From positions 1 to 64,000 of the forward strand of contig NZ_JAENXS010000007.1 in the NCBI RefSeq assembly GCF_016612535.1: a stretch of 64,000 nt of DNA, written 5' to 3'. This stretch comes from Bradyrhizobium diazoefficiens (GTDB lineage: Bacteria > Pseudomonadota > Alphaproteobacteria > Rhizobiales > Xanthobacteraceae). Shown here piece after piece: positions 8,259-17,900 of the stretch. The number at the start of each line of letters is the position of its first letter. Positions within the stretch are counted from its first letter, which is position 1. The position numbers were made by a program, and so were the translations under genes. The notes below the pieces were generated by a model. That model was given only the letters and a program-made list of their open reading frames with translations. It had not been told where the DNA came from and did not search any database.

Positions 8259-9239
8259 CTACTTCGCGACGAAACCGGCTTCCGTCATCAGCGACTTGTT
8301 GACGGCATCGTCCTCCTCGAGGAATTGCACCATGTCCTTGCCGGTGAGGAAGATCGGTTTCAACGCCTGCTTTTCCATGTAGTCCTTGTATTCGGTGGTC
8401 TGCGTCACCTTGTGGAACAGCTCGACGTAGAAGGCCTGCTGCTCCGGCGTGACCTTGCCGGGCAGGAACACCGCGCGCAGCATCAGATACTGGACGTCGA
8501 CGCCCTCCTCCTTGCAGGTCGGGATGTCGGCCCAGGACTGCGTGTCCGTCACCTTGGCTGTGTAGGAGATGCGCTCCTTGTCGAACACACAGAGCGGCCG
8601 CACCTGGCCGGCGCGCCAGACTTCGAGATTTTCGGACGGGTTGTTGACGTTGGATTCGGTGTGGTTGCCGACCAGCTGGGTTGCGGCCTCGCCGCCGGAC
8701 TTGTAGGGCAAATAGGAGAATTTCGCGCCGGTCTTCTGCTCGAGGAAAACAGTGAGCACGTGATCCTCGCGCTTGGACCCGGTGCCGCCCATCTTGAACG
8801 GGGAGCTCGCGGCCTTCGCGGCCGCGACGAATTCCTTCAACGTCTTGGGGCCGGCGCTGTTGTCCCACAGCACGAACTGGTCGAGCGCGATCACCGAGAC
8901 CGGGGTCAGCTCACGCCAGTTGAACGGGATCTTGGCCGACAGCGGCAGCATGTAGATCAGCGAATAGGCGATCAGCACCTTGTTCGGATCGCCCTCGCTG
9001 GATTTCATGTACATCAGCGCTTCCGCGCCCGAGGCGCCGCCCTTGAGCGAGACCACCATCGGCTGCTTCATCAGATTGTTCTTCTGAATCGCGGCCTGCA
9101 TCATCCGCGCCATCTGGTCGGAGGCACCGCCCGCGCCCGCCGCCACCACGATCTCGACGGGTTTGGTCGGTTCCCAGCCGGCAAAGGCTGGCGCGCTCAA
9201 TAACAGGGCCGTCGCAGCGCCGACGGCCTTCACTGACAT
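8259..9239 (-). CDS. tctC: Periplasmic solute-binding protein of the tripartite tricarboxylate transporter
   Basis: The 326-residue product is a Bug/TctC-family binding protein. Residues 1-20 form a Sec signal peptide ending APAFA. The mature part opens 'WEPTKPVEIVVAAGAGGASDQ', the family's ligand-binding loop. The frame is open to 9329, but that extension lacks sense as a signal peptide. ATG 9239 is used here; a GTG at 9245, only two codons upstream, is better placed relative to an AGGGGA site and gives the same signal peptide. It heads the tctCBA operon. The ligand is probably a di- or tricarboxylate but cannot be named. Confidence 0.88.
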   Translation of the reverse strand: MSVKAVGAATALLLSAPAFAGWEPTKPVEIVVAAGAGGASDQMARMMQAAIQKNNLMKQPMVVSLKGGASGAEALMYMKSSEGDPNKVLIAYSLIYMLPLSAKIPFNWRELTPVSVIALDQFVLWDNSAGPKTLKEFVAAAKAASSPFKMGGTGSKREDHVLTVFLEQKTGAKFSYLPYKSGGEAATQLVGNHTESNVNNPSENLEVWRAGQVRPLCVFDKERISYTAKVTDTQSWADIPTCKEEGVDVQYLMLRAVFLPGKVTPEQQAFYVELFHKVTQTTEYKDYMEKQALKPIFLTGKDMVQFLEEDDAVNKSLMTEAGFVAK

Positions 9240-9355
9240 TCGCACGAGTTTCGTCCCCTGGTTCTTTTTTGGTTTTGTATTGTGCGGACTAAAGATCGCG
9301 AGTTCAAGCAGGCGAACATTCCGCCGCATATGACTTTCGGCTGACGAAGCGCGCG

Positions 9356-10153
9356 CTACTTGCCCTTCCAGTTCGGCGTGCGCTTGTTGAGGAAGGCGTC
9401 CATGCCCTCACGGAAATCTTCGCTCATATAGGCCTTGAGGATCAGATCCTCGCCTTCCTCGCGCGACAGCGTGCGGCGGATGCGGCGCACTGCTTCCTTG
9501 GTCGCCTCCAGCGTGAGCGGCGCGTGGCTCGCAACGAGCTTTGCAGTTTCATCCGCACGACGCTGCAGCGTCTCGACGTCGGGCACGATCTCGTTGAGCA
9601 GGCCAAGCGCCAATGCTTCCGGTGCCTCGACCAGGCGCGCCTTGAAGATCATGTCCTTGGCGCGCGCGGGCCCGACCAGCGAGACGACGCGGCTGATGTT
9701 CGACATCGACAGGCAATTGCCGAGCGTGCGCGCGATCGGGAAACCCATTCGCGTCGTCTCGGTGCCGATGCGGAGATCGCAGCAGGCCGCGATGCCGGCG
9801 CCGCCGCCGGTGCAGGCCCCCGCGATGGCCGCGATCACGGGCACGCGGCACTGTTCGAGCGTGCCGAGCACGCGGTCGATCCGCGCCTCGTAGTCGAGCG
9901 CATCCTGCGCCGTCTTGAACGCACGAAACTGGGAAATGTCGGTGCCTGACGCAAACGCCTTGTCGCCGGCGCCGGTGAGGATCAACGCCTTGATCGAACG
10001 GTCTGCGTTGATCTCGGTGCAGATCTCCGCCATGCGGTCATACATGGCGAAGGTCATGGCGTTGCGCGCCTGCGGGCGGTTGAAGGTGATCCGCGCGATG
10101 CCGTCCGTGACGGAGTAGAGCAGGTCTTCGTTGGTCGTCGTCGGTGCATTCAT
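9356..10153 (-). CDS. Enoyl-CoA hydratase/isomerase family protein lacking both catalytic glutamates
   Basis: The 265-residue crotonase-fold protein has the oxyanion-hole segments 'GDKAFASGTDI' near 61-71 and 'GACTGGGAGIA' near 110-120. In true hydratases the second segment reads GGG-x-E-L and a later loop reads P-E; here they are GGGAGI and FPIART, so both acid/base glutamates are replaced. It may be an isomerase, thioesterase, lyase or C-C bond enzyme on a CoA ester. It ends 117 bases upstream of tctC in the same direction and follows the aminotransferase gene closely, so it may belong to either unit. Confidence 0.8.
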   Translation of the reverse strand: MNAPTTTNEDLLYSVTDGIARITFNRPQARNAMTFAMYDRMAEICTEINADRSIKALILTGAGDKAFASGTDISQFRAFKTAQDALDYEARIDRVLGTLEQCRVPVIAAIAGACTGGGAGIAACCDLRIGTETTRMGFPIARTLGNCLSMSNISRVVSLVGPARAKDMIFKARLVEAPEALALGLLNEIVPDVETLQRRADETAKLVASHAPLTLEATKEAVRRIRRTLSREEGEDLILKAYMSEDFREGMDAFLNKRTPNWKGK

Positions 10154-10185
10154 CGCGCGCTCACTTCTTCTTCAAGTTAGATAGT

Positions 10186-11385
10186 TCAAGCCACCTGAGC
10201 TTTGGCAATCGGCACCACGTCGCGTCCCTTCAGGACGTCCATGGCCGCCAGCACGCCGCCGCTCCGGTGCGGAATCTTTGCAAGATCCAGGCCCATCTCG
10301 ACGCCGGCGAGCGTGCCCATCAGCATCAGATCGTTGAAATGACCGATATGGCCGATGCGGAACACCTTGCCCTTGATCTTGTTCAGGCCGGTGCCGAGCG
10401 ACATGTCGAAGTTTTCGAGCACCACCTTGCGGAAGGCGTCGGCGTCATGACCGTCCGGCACGCGCACGCCGGTCAGCGCCGGCGAGTGTGCGGCGGGATC
10501 GGCGCATTGCGTCTCCAGACCCCAGACCTTGACTGCTGCGCGCGTCGCTGCGCTGTGGCGCTTGTGACGGGTCCAGACGTTCTCCAGCCCTTCCTCTTCC
10601 AGCATCTTCACGGCTTCACGCAGGCCGTAGAGCAGATTGGTCGCCGGCGTATAGGGGAAGGTGCCGAGCTTGTTGAAGCTGATGACCTCCTGCCAATCCC
10701 AATAGGATCGCATGCCCGGATTGGTCTTGGCGACAGCGAGCGCCTTCTCCGAGACGGCGTTGAAGCCGAGGCCCGGCGGCAGCATCAGGCCCTTTTGCGA
10801 GCCCGCGACCGAAACGTCGATGCCCCAGGCATCGTGCTCGTACTCCATCGAGCCGAGGCCGGAGATGGTGTCGACCATCAAGAGTGCCGGATGCTTGACG
10901 CGATCGAGCAGCTTGCGCACCTCCGCGGGCGGCGTCACGCAGCCGGTCGAGGTTTCGTTGTGGACGACGCAGACCGCCTTGATCGCATGCTGCTTGTCGG
11001 CAGCGAGGCGCTTCTCGATCTCGACGAGATCGGCGCCATGGCGCCAGTCGCTCGGGATGAAGTCGACGTCGAGCTTGAACTTCTCGGCAATGCCGCGCCA
11101 CAGCACGGCGAACTGGCCGGTCTCGCACATCAGGATCTTGTCGCCGGGTGCGAGCACATTGACCATCGCCGCTTCCCAGGCGCCGGTGCCGGACGACGGG
11201 AAGATGATCACGGGCTGCTTGGTGCGGAACACGCGCTGCATTGCGGCGAGCACGCCGAAACCGAGCTCGGCGAACTCCGGACCACGATGGTCCAGCGTCG
11301 GCATGTCCATCGCCCGCAGCACGCGGTCGGGCACGTTGGTCGGTCCTGGAATCTGGAGAAAATGCCTTCCAGTATGCACGGTCAT
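10186..11385 (-). CDS. Class V PLP aminotransferase (serine/alanine-glyoxylate type), paralogue 1
   Basis: The 399-residue protein matches the alanine-/serine-glyoxylate aminotransferase family. Features are 'HFLQIPGPTNVP' at the N-terminus, 'SSGTGAWEA' (phosphate cup), 'VHNETSTG', 'VDTISGLGS' and 'GSQKGLMLPPG', whose lysine forms the Schiff base with PLP. The start is ATG 11385 with GGAAGGA upstream; a longer frame to 11478 lacks family sequence. A close paralogue lies at 12840-14042, with an MFS transporter between. Class V enzymes of this type also include ureidoglycine- and aminoethylphosphonate-transaminases, so the amino donor is uncertain. Confidence 0.88.
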   Translation of the reverse strand: MTVHTGRHFLQIPGPTNVPDRVLRAMDMPTLDHRGPEFAELGFGVLAAMQRVFRTKQPVIIFPSSGTGAWEAAMVNVLAPGDKILMCETGQFAVLWRGIAEKFKLDVDFIPSDWRHGADLVEIEKRLAADKQHAIKAVCVVHNETSTGCVTPPAEVRKLLDRVKHPALLMVDTISGLGSMEYEHDAWGIDVSVAGSQKGLMLPPGLGFNAVSEKALAVAKTNPGMRSYWDWQEVISFNKLGTFPYTPATNLLYGLREAVKMLEEEGLENVWTRHKRHSAATRAAVKVWGLETQCADPAAHSPALTGVRVPDGHDADAFRKVVLENFDMSLGTGLNKIKGKVFRIGHIGHFNDLMLMGTLAGVEMGLDLAKIPHRSGGVLAAMDVLKGRDVVPIAKAQVA

Positions 11386-11500
11386 CGGCGTCCTTCCCGG
11401 TCTAGCCTTATTTTGATGGCCGCCGAATAGCACCATTTGACCGGCTTGTCCCCTCTCCAAAGGGCTGCTCCCATGCATAACCGGTGGACCTCCGCCGCCC

Positions 11501-12784
11501 CTACTCCGCAGCCATCACCTTGCGGGACGGCACCAGTCCTTCGGCGTCCGTGAACGGGCGCTCCGGGTGCATCAGGAAGGCGGAGAAGCCGCCGAGCAAC
11601 AGCAGGCCCATCGACATCAGGAACGGCAGGTACCAATTCCCGGTCGCATCGATCACGAAGCCCGCGACCAGCGGGGAGACGATCGCGGCGAAGGCCGAGC
11701 CGGTGTTCATGAGTCCTGAGGCGGTGCCCGAGTATTTCGGGGCGATGTCCATCGGGATCGACCACATCGGGCCGATCACGAGCTCGGCGCAGAAGAAGCC
11801 GGCCGACAGACACAGCGCCACGATCGTGATGTCGTGGACGAACAGGATCGGAAACAGCGAGAGCAGCGCCCCCGCAAATCCCGCAACGGTGACGCTGAGC
11901 CGCGCCAGGCGGACATTGCCGGTGCGGTCAAGGATCTTGTCCGAGATCACGCCGCCGACGCTGTCGCCGATCACGCCGGCGAAGAACACACCCGAGGCGA
12001 ACAGGGCCGAGTTCTTGATGTCGAGATTGTAGTTGTTCTTGAAGAAGAGCGGCAGCCAGTTGAGATAGAGCCACAGGCTCCAGCCGTAGCAGAAATAGGT
12101 CAGCGTCACCGGCCACATCCGCCCGAACAGCGGACCCCACGGCACGCGCGGCCGCTCGCCGGTCGGGCGCGGCGGCAGCGTGGCGAGCTCGGCTTCCGTG
12201 ATCGAGGCGTGTTCTTTCGGCTCGTTGCGGAAGTACCAGACCCAGATCACGCCCCAAACGAGACTGACGAAACCGAGCGCGACGAAGGCGCCGCGCCAGG
12301 TCAGCCACAGGATCAAGAGCGCCACCACCGGCGGCGTAATCGCATTGCCGAGCCGGGCGAAGGAATGGGTCAGGCCTTGCGCGAAGCCGCGGCGGTTCGC
12401 CGGCGTCCAGTATTGCATCGCGCGCGTCGCGGTCGGGAACGTCGCACCTTCGCCGAAGCCGAGCGCGAACCGTGCGAGGAACAGCGCAGGGAGACTGTTG
12501 ACGAAGCCGGTCGAGATGGTGGCCGCGGCCCAGATGACGCCGCACCAGAACAGCGTCTTGCGCGGTCCGAAATGATCACCGACCCAGCCGCCGAACACCT
12601 GGAACAGGAGGTACGGATAGGCGAAAGCGGAGAAGACGAGACCGAGCTGGGTGTTCGACAGACCCAGCTCCTTCTGGATCTCGCCGGCGGCGGTGCCGAT
12701 GTTCACCCGGTCGACATAGGTGATGAAATACATCGCGCAGAGCATTGCCAGCACGATATGCGTGGCCCTGAACCGAATTTTCAT
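11501..12784 (-). CDS. MFS transporter, anion:cation symporter (ACS) type
   Basis: The 427-residue protein has 12 predicted membrane spans and ACS-family signatures: 'YVDRVNIGTAAGEIQKELGLS' after helix 1 (quoted in part), 'GDHFGPRKTL' in the loop 2-3 and 'GFGEGATFP' in helix 4. The ATG at 12784 has AGGAGG seven bases upstream; a GTG two codons earlier is less well placed. ACS carriers import organic anions such as hexuronates, glucarate or aromatic acids by proton symport. Location between two aminotransferase paralogues suggests it brings in their amino or hydroxy acid substrate. Confidence 0.88.
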   Translation of the reverse strand: MKIRFRATHIVLAMLCAMYFITYVDRVNIGTAAGEIQKELGLSNTQLGLVFSAFAYPYLLFQVFGGWVGDHFGPRKTLFWCGVIWAAATISTGFVNSLPALFLARFALGFGEGATFPTATRAMQYWTPANRRGFAQGLTHSFARLGNAITPPVVALLILWLTWRGAFVALGFVSLVWGVIWVWYFRNEPKEHASITEAELATLPPRPTGERPRVPWGPLFGRMWPVTLTYFCYGWSLWLYLNWLPLFFKNNYNLDIKNSALFASGVFFAGVIGDSVGGVISDKILDRTGNVRLARLSVTVAGFAGALLSLFPILFVHDITIVALCLSAGFFCAELVIGPMWSIPMDIAPKYSGTASGLMNTGSAFAAIVSPLVAGFVIDATGNWYLPFLMSMGLLLLGGFSAFLMHPERPFTDAEGLVPSRKVMAAE

Positions 12785-12839
12785 CTCCACCCCTCCTTGA
12801 TCGCTTCTTATGATTGCCGCTCGCGTGTCCCTGGGCGAT

Positions 12840-14042
12840 TTAAGTACCGACCACTTTCAGATGCGGCGAGGCATTGCCTTGCGGGCGCTGCTCCAGCAGC
12901 TTCATCGCGACGTCGACGCCGCCCGAGCGGTGCGGCACGCCGGCGACCGACAGACCCATCTCCACGCCGGTGAGCGCACCGAGCAGCGTCAGCGCATTGC
13001 ATTCGCCGAGATGGCCGATGCGGAAGACTTTTCCGGCGACCTTGGAGAGGCCCGAGCCGAGCGACATGTTGTAACTGTCGAGCACGATCTTGCGGAATTG
13101 ATCGGCGTCATGTCCCGGCGGCATCAGCACTGCGGTGAGCACCGGCGAGAATTCGGCCGGCTCCTGGCACAACACTTCGAGGCCCCAATGGTTGACGGCC
13201 GCGCGCGTCGCCGCCGCTAACCGCTGGTGGCGCGCAAACACGTTGTCGAGCCCCTCTTCGAGCAGCATCGCGATCGCCTCGCGCAGGCCATAGAGCAAAT
13301 TGGTGGCGGGCGTGTAGGGGAAGAAGCCCTTTGCGTTCGGCTTGAGCATCTCCTCCCAGTCGAAATAGGAGCGCGGCATCTTGTTGGTCTTGGCCGCAGC
13401 GCGCGCCTTCTCCGAGATCGCGTTGAAGCCGAGACCGGGCGGCAGCATGAAGCCTTTCTGCGAGCAGCTGACGCTGACATCGACCTTCCACTCCTCGTGG
13501 CGATAGTCGACCGAGCCGAGTGAGGAGATGGTGTCGACCATCAGCAGGGCCGGATGCGAGGCGCGGTCGATCGCAGCGCGGATCTCGGCGATGCGGCTGG
13601 TCGCACCCGTCGAGGTCTCGTTGTGCACGACCATGACGGCCTTGATCGTGTGCGCGGTATCCTCTGTGAGCTTCGCTTCGATCACGGCCGGATCGGCGCC
13701 GCGGCGCCAGTCGCCCGGCACGAAATCGACCTCGATGCCAAAGCGGCCCGCCATCTGCCGCCACAGCGTGGCGAAATGACCGGTCTCGACCATCAGCACC
13801 TTGTCGCCTGGCGACAGGGTGTTGACGATCGCGGCCTCCCAGGCGCCCGTCCCCGACGAGGGGAAGATGATGACAGGCCCCTTGGTCTGGAAAATTGTCT
13901 GGCTGCCTTCGAGCACGGTGCGGCCGAGATCGCCGAATTCGGCACTGCGGTGGTCGATCACCGGCATGTCCATGGCGCGCAACACGCGCTCAGGGACCGG
14001 GCTCGGCCCCGGAATCTGAAGGAAATGGCGTCCCTGATGCAT
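12840..14042 (-). CDS. Class V PLP aminotransferase (serine/alanine-glyoxylate type), paralogue 2
   Basis: The 400-residue protein is a clear paralogue of the gene product at 10186-11385, sharing 'HFLQIPGP', 'SSGTGAWEA', 'VHNETSTG', 'VDTISSLGS' and the Schiff-base segment 'CSQKGFMLPPG'. The start ATG 14042 has GGGAGG six bases upstream, which rules out the longer frame to 14093. Its promoter region is shared with the divergent gntR gene and holds a copy of a 13-base motif repeated downstream of gntR. It probably leads the aminotransferase-MFS-aminotransferase unit, although gaps of 55 and 115 bases leave room for internal promoters. Confidence 0.88.
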   Translation of the reverse strand: MHQGRHFLQIPGPSPVPERVLRAMDMPVIDHRSAEFGDLGRTVLEGSQTIFQTKGPVIIFPSSGTGAWEAAIVNTLSPGDKVLMVETGHFATLWRQMAGRFGIEVDFVPGDWRRGADPAVIEAKLTEDTAHTIKAVMVVHNETSTGATSRIAEIRAAIDRASHPALLMVDTISSLGSVDYRHEEWKVDVSVSCSQKGFMLPPGLGFNAISEKARAAAKTNKMPRSYFDWEEMLKPNAKGFFPYTPATNLLYGLREAIAMLLEEGLDNVFARHQRLAAATRAAVNHWGLEVLCQEPAEFSPVLTAVLMPPGHDADQFRKIVLDSYNMSLGSGLSKVAGKVFRIGHLGECNALTLLGALTGVEMGLSVAGVPHRSGGVDVAMKLLEQRPQGNASPHLKVVGT

Positions 14043-14084
14043 GAAAACCTCCCTGTCGGCGGGTTCTGACCGGCTCTGCCGGCT

Positions 14085-14097
14085 ATTTTGCATTCAT
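14085..14097. promoter_or_regulatory. Putative GntR operator, copy 1
   Basis: ATTTTGCATTCAT lies between the divergent aminotransferase and gntR genes. It differs by one base from ATTTTGAATTCAT at 14944-14956, in the other intergenic region flanking gntR. The core TG(C/A)ATTCA is a near-perfect palindrome. Confidence 0.5.
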
Positions 14098-14175
14098 TTT
14101 TTGTACTTTCAATCTAAATTTGGTATTCGATTGTGGACATCGACGCGACCCAACGGGCAAACTACTGTGCTGCAA

Positions 14176-14925
14176 ATGAAATCCACGATTCCCGACGCCG
14201 GGGTTCCAATCGCCCCACCGGCCGGCAATGGCGGCGACCGCCAAGAAGACCGTCAGGAGGCCTCGCTCCATGGCGAGATCCTGCTGCGGCTGCGCGACTA
14301 CGTCGTGGAAGGCAACATTCCCGACGGCGCGCGCGTTCCCGAGCGGCAACTCTGCGAGATGTTCGGCATCTCCCGCACGCCCTTGCGCGAAGCCCTGAAA
14401 GTGCTCGCCGCCGAGGGGCTCATCGAACTATTGCCGAACCGGGGCGCCCGAATCCGCCAGCTCAGCCAGCGCGATCTGGAAGAGCTGTTCGATATCATGG
14501 CGGGACTGGAGAGCCTGGCCGGACGCCTTGCCTGCGAGGCCATTACCGATGCGGAAATCCTCGCGATCGAGCAACTGCATTACGAGATGTACGGCCACTA
14601 TCTGCACCGCGACATGCACGGCTATTTCCAGACCAACCAGCGCATCCACGAGAGCATCGTCACGGCCGCGCGCAACGAGACGCTGAAGACCGCCTACGCC
14701 AATTTCGCGGGGAGAATCCGCCGAGTCCGTTACTCCGCCAATTTCGCCCGCAAGCGGAAGCGTTGGGCGGAAGCGATGCGCGAGCATGAGGCCATCCTCG
14801 ATGCGCTGCGCCGCCGCGCGGGCAGCGAGCTCAGCGACATCCTGTTCCAGCACCTGCGCAACAAGCGGGCGGCCGCGATCGAACACCTAACCGAGCCCCA
14901 GGACGAGGCGCCAGTCTCGCCTTGA
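14176..14925 (+). CDS. GntR-family regulator, FadR/FCD subfamily
   Basis: The 249-residue protein has an N-terminal winged helix-turn-helix around residues 30-95 ('GARVPERQLCEMFGISRTPLREAL' shown in part) and an all-helical FCD effector domain with metal-ligand-like histidines in 'HESIVTAARN' and 'REHEAILDAL'. The frame is open from 14041, but that extension overlaps the aminotransferase ribosome binding site; ATG 14176 is the likely start. It diverges from the aminotransferase unit and lies directly before the FAD/Fe-S dehydrogenase. It probably senses the pathway acid and controls both sides, given the shared 13-mer in both intergenic regions. Confidence 0.88.
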   Translation: MKSTIPDAGVPIAPPAGNGGDRQEDRQEASLHGEILLRLRDYVVEGNIPDGARVPERQLCEMFGISRTPLREALKVLAAEGLIELLPNRGARIRQLSQRDLEELFDIMAGLESLAGRLACEAITDAEILAIEQLHYEMYGHYLHRDMHGYFQTNQRIHESIVTAARNETLKTAYANFAGRIRRVRYSANFARKRKRWAEAMREHEAILDALRRRAGSELSDILFQHLRNKRAAAIEHLTEPQDEAPVSP

Positions 14926-14943
14926 GAGACGGCGGCCTTGCTC

Positions 14944-14956
14944 ATTTTGAATTCAT
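14944..14956. promoter_or_regulatory. Putative GntR operator, copy 2
   Basis: ATTTTGAATTCAT is centred on the perfect palindrome TGAATTCA, 24 bases before the start codon of the FAD/Fe-S dehydrogenase, where a bound repressor would block transcription or initiation. It is a 12/13 match to the copy at 14085-14097. Confidence 0.5.
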
Positions 14957-14979
14957 AATATAATCGGTCAGAAACAAGA

Positions 14980-17900
14980 ATGAATAATCCATCAGGGTCG
15001 GAGGCCCGTTGGATCGCTCCGGGATCAGGGATGACAAACGCCACCTCGCTCGAACGGCGCCTGCGCGCGGACGTGACCGGCGACGTCCTGTTCGATCGCT
15101 TCAGCCGCGGCCGCTACGCCACGGACGCCTCGTTCTACCAGATCGTGCCGTCAGGCGTGGTCGTGCCCAAGACCATGGACGAGGCCTTGCTGGCGCTGGC
15201 GATTGCCCGCGACGAGGGCGTGAAGGTCACTCCGCGCGGCGGCGGCACCTCGCAATGCGGCCAGACCGTCAATGACGGACTCGTGGTCGATCTCTCGAAG
15301 CATCTCAACCGCATCCTGTCGCTCGACGTCGAGGGCCGGAGCTGCGTGGTCGAGCCCGGCATCGTGCTCGACGACCTCAACCGCCAGCTCAAAAAGCACG
15401 GCCTGTGGTTTCCCGTCGACGTCTCCACGGCCTCGCGTGCCACCATCGGCGGCATGGCCGGCAACAATTCCTGCGGCGGCCGCTCTCTCCGTTACGGCAC
15501 CATGCGCGACAACACGCTATCGATGGAGGCTTCGCTAGCCGATGGCACGCTGAGCCGTTTTGGCGAGGTCTCGCGTGACCTCTCGGATAGCGACGCAGGC
15601 GACACCATGCGCGCCCTGTTTCGCGACATGCTCGATCTCGGCTCCCGCGAGGCCGACGAGATTGCGGCGCGCTTTCCCAAGGTGCAGCGCCGCGTCGGCG
15701 GCTACAATCTCGATGCGCTGGTGCCGCGCAACGCGCGCAACAACATGGCCCATCTGCTGGTGGGCTCGGAAGGCACGCTGGCCTTCACCACCAAAGTCGA
15801 GCTGAAGCTGTGGCCGGTGATCCGCAACAAGGTGCTCGGTGTCTGCCATTTCGGCAGCTTCTACGAGGCGATGGACGCGGCCCAGCACCTGGTCAAGCTG
15901 AAGCCGATTGCCGTCGAGCTGGTCGACCGCACCATGCTCGCGCTCGGCCGCGACATCGCGATGTTCAAGCCGATCATCCATGCCGCGATCAAGGGCGATC
16001 CGGACGCCGTGCTGGTGGTCGAATTCGCGGAGGAAGACCAGGCCGACAATCTGCAACGCCTGAAGCAGCTCGGCGTGCTGATGGACGATCTCGGCTTCGC
16101 CTGGGGCAACGACAAGCGCAAATGGGGCGGCGTGGTCGAGATATCAGAGCCTGCGCTCCAGAGCGGGATTGCGGATTTTCGTGCCGCCGGCCTCAACGTC
16201 ATGATGTCGATGAAGCAGGAGGGCAAACCGGTCTCCTTCGTCGAGGACTGCGCCGTGCCGCTGCCGCATCTGGCCGACTACACCCAGCGGCTGAACGAAA
16301 TCTTCGCAAAACACGGCACCAGCGGCACGATGTACGCGCACGCCTCCGAAGGCTGCCTGCATGTGCGCCCGGTGCTGAATCTCAAGCTCGAAAAAGACGT
16401 CAAGGCGATGCGCGCCATCGCCGAAGAGACCTTCGCGCTGGTGCGCGAATACAAAGGCTCGCATTCGGGCGAGCATGGCGACGGCCTGGTGCGTTCGGAA
16501 TTCCACGAAAGCATATTCGGCGAGCGCCTCGTCGCCGACTTCAGGGAGGTCAAGCACCGCTTCGATCCCGACGGCGTGCTCAACCCCGGCAAGATCGTCG
16601 ATGCGCCGAAGATGGACGACCGCTCGCTGTTCCGCTTCAAGCCCGACTATCGCGTCGCCGACCTCAAGACAAAACTCGACTGGTCCGCTTATCCCGGCGC
16701 CGGCGGCGGCTTCCAGGGCGCAGTCGAGATGTGCAACAACAACGGCGCCTGCCGCAAGCTCGAGGGCGGTGTGATGTGCCCGTCCTACCGCGCAACGCGC
16801 AACGAAAAGGACGTCACGCGCGGGCGCGCCAACACGCTACGGCTCGCGATCTCCGGCCAGCTCGGACCGGACGCACTCTCGTCCGACGAGATGATGGAAA
16901 CGCTCAAGCTTTGCGTCTCCTGCAAGGCCTGCCGCCATGAATGCCCGACCGGCGTCGACATGGCCAAGATGAAGATCGAGGTGCTGGCCGCGCGCGCAAC
17001 CTCCCACGGCCTGACGTTGCGTGATCGCCTGGTCGGCTACCTTCCGCGTTACGTCGGCCTCGCGTCGCGCTTCGCGCCGATCGTGAATCTGCGCAACAAC
17101 AGCCCGCTGCTGCGAAAGCTGTTCGAACGTTTCGCCGGTATCAGCGCGCGCCGCGCCCTGCCCGCCTTCCGCAGCGACGTGTTCGTGCCGCCGGCTGCCA
17201 GCGTCGGGCCGGAAACGGGCCGCGAGGTCGTGCTGTTCGCCGACACCTTCAACCGCATCTACGAGCGCGAAAATCTCGACGCCGCGTTGCGCGTGCTCAC
17301 GGCCGGTGGCTATCGCGTGCACATGCCGAAGCCTGCGAGCGGCGGCCGGCCGCTGTGCTGCGGGCGCACCTTCCTGTCAGCCGGCCTCGTCGATGAAGCC
17401 AGGACCGAGCTCGACCGGCTCGTGACCGCCTTCGCGCCCTTCGCCGCGCGTGGCGTGCCGATCGTCGGCCTCGAGCCGAGCTGCCTGTTGACGCTGCGCG
17501 ACGAGCTCGCATCGCTCCGCAAGGACGACGACGCCAAGGCCGTCGGCGCCCATGCGCTGACCTTCGAGGAATTTCTGGTGCGCGAGGCCGAGGCCGGCCG
17601 GCTGCAATTGCCGCTGGGTGCCGTCGCCGACAAGGCCATGGTGCACGGCCATTGCCACCAAAAATCCTTCGGCGCGTTCAAGCCGGTCGAGCAGGTGCTG
17701 CGCCTCGTCCCCGGCCTCGAGGTCGAGACCATCGAATCCAGCTGCTGCGGCATGGCCGGCGCCTTCGGCTACGGTGCCGACACCTATGATGCTTCGATCG
17801 AGATGGCCGAGCTGTCGCTGCTGCCCGCAGTGCGGCGCGCAGACCAGAATACGCTGGTCGTCGCCGATGGCACCTCCTGCCGCCACCAGATCCACGACGG

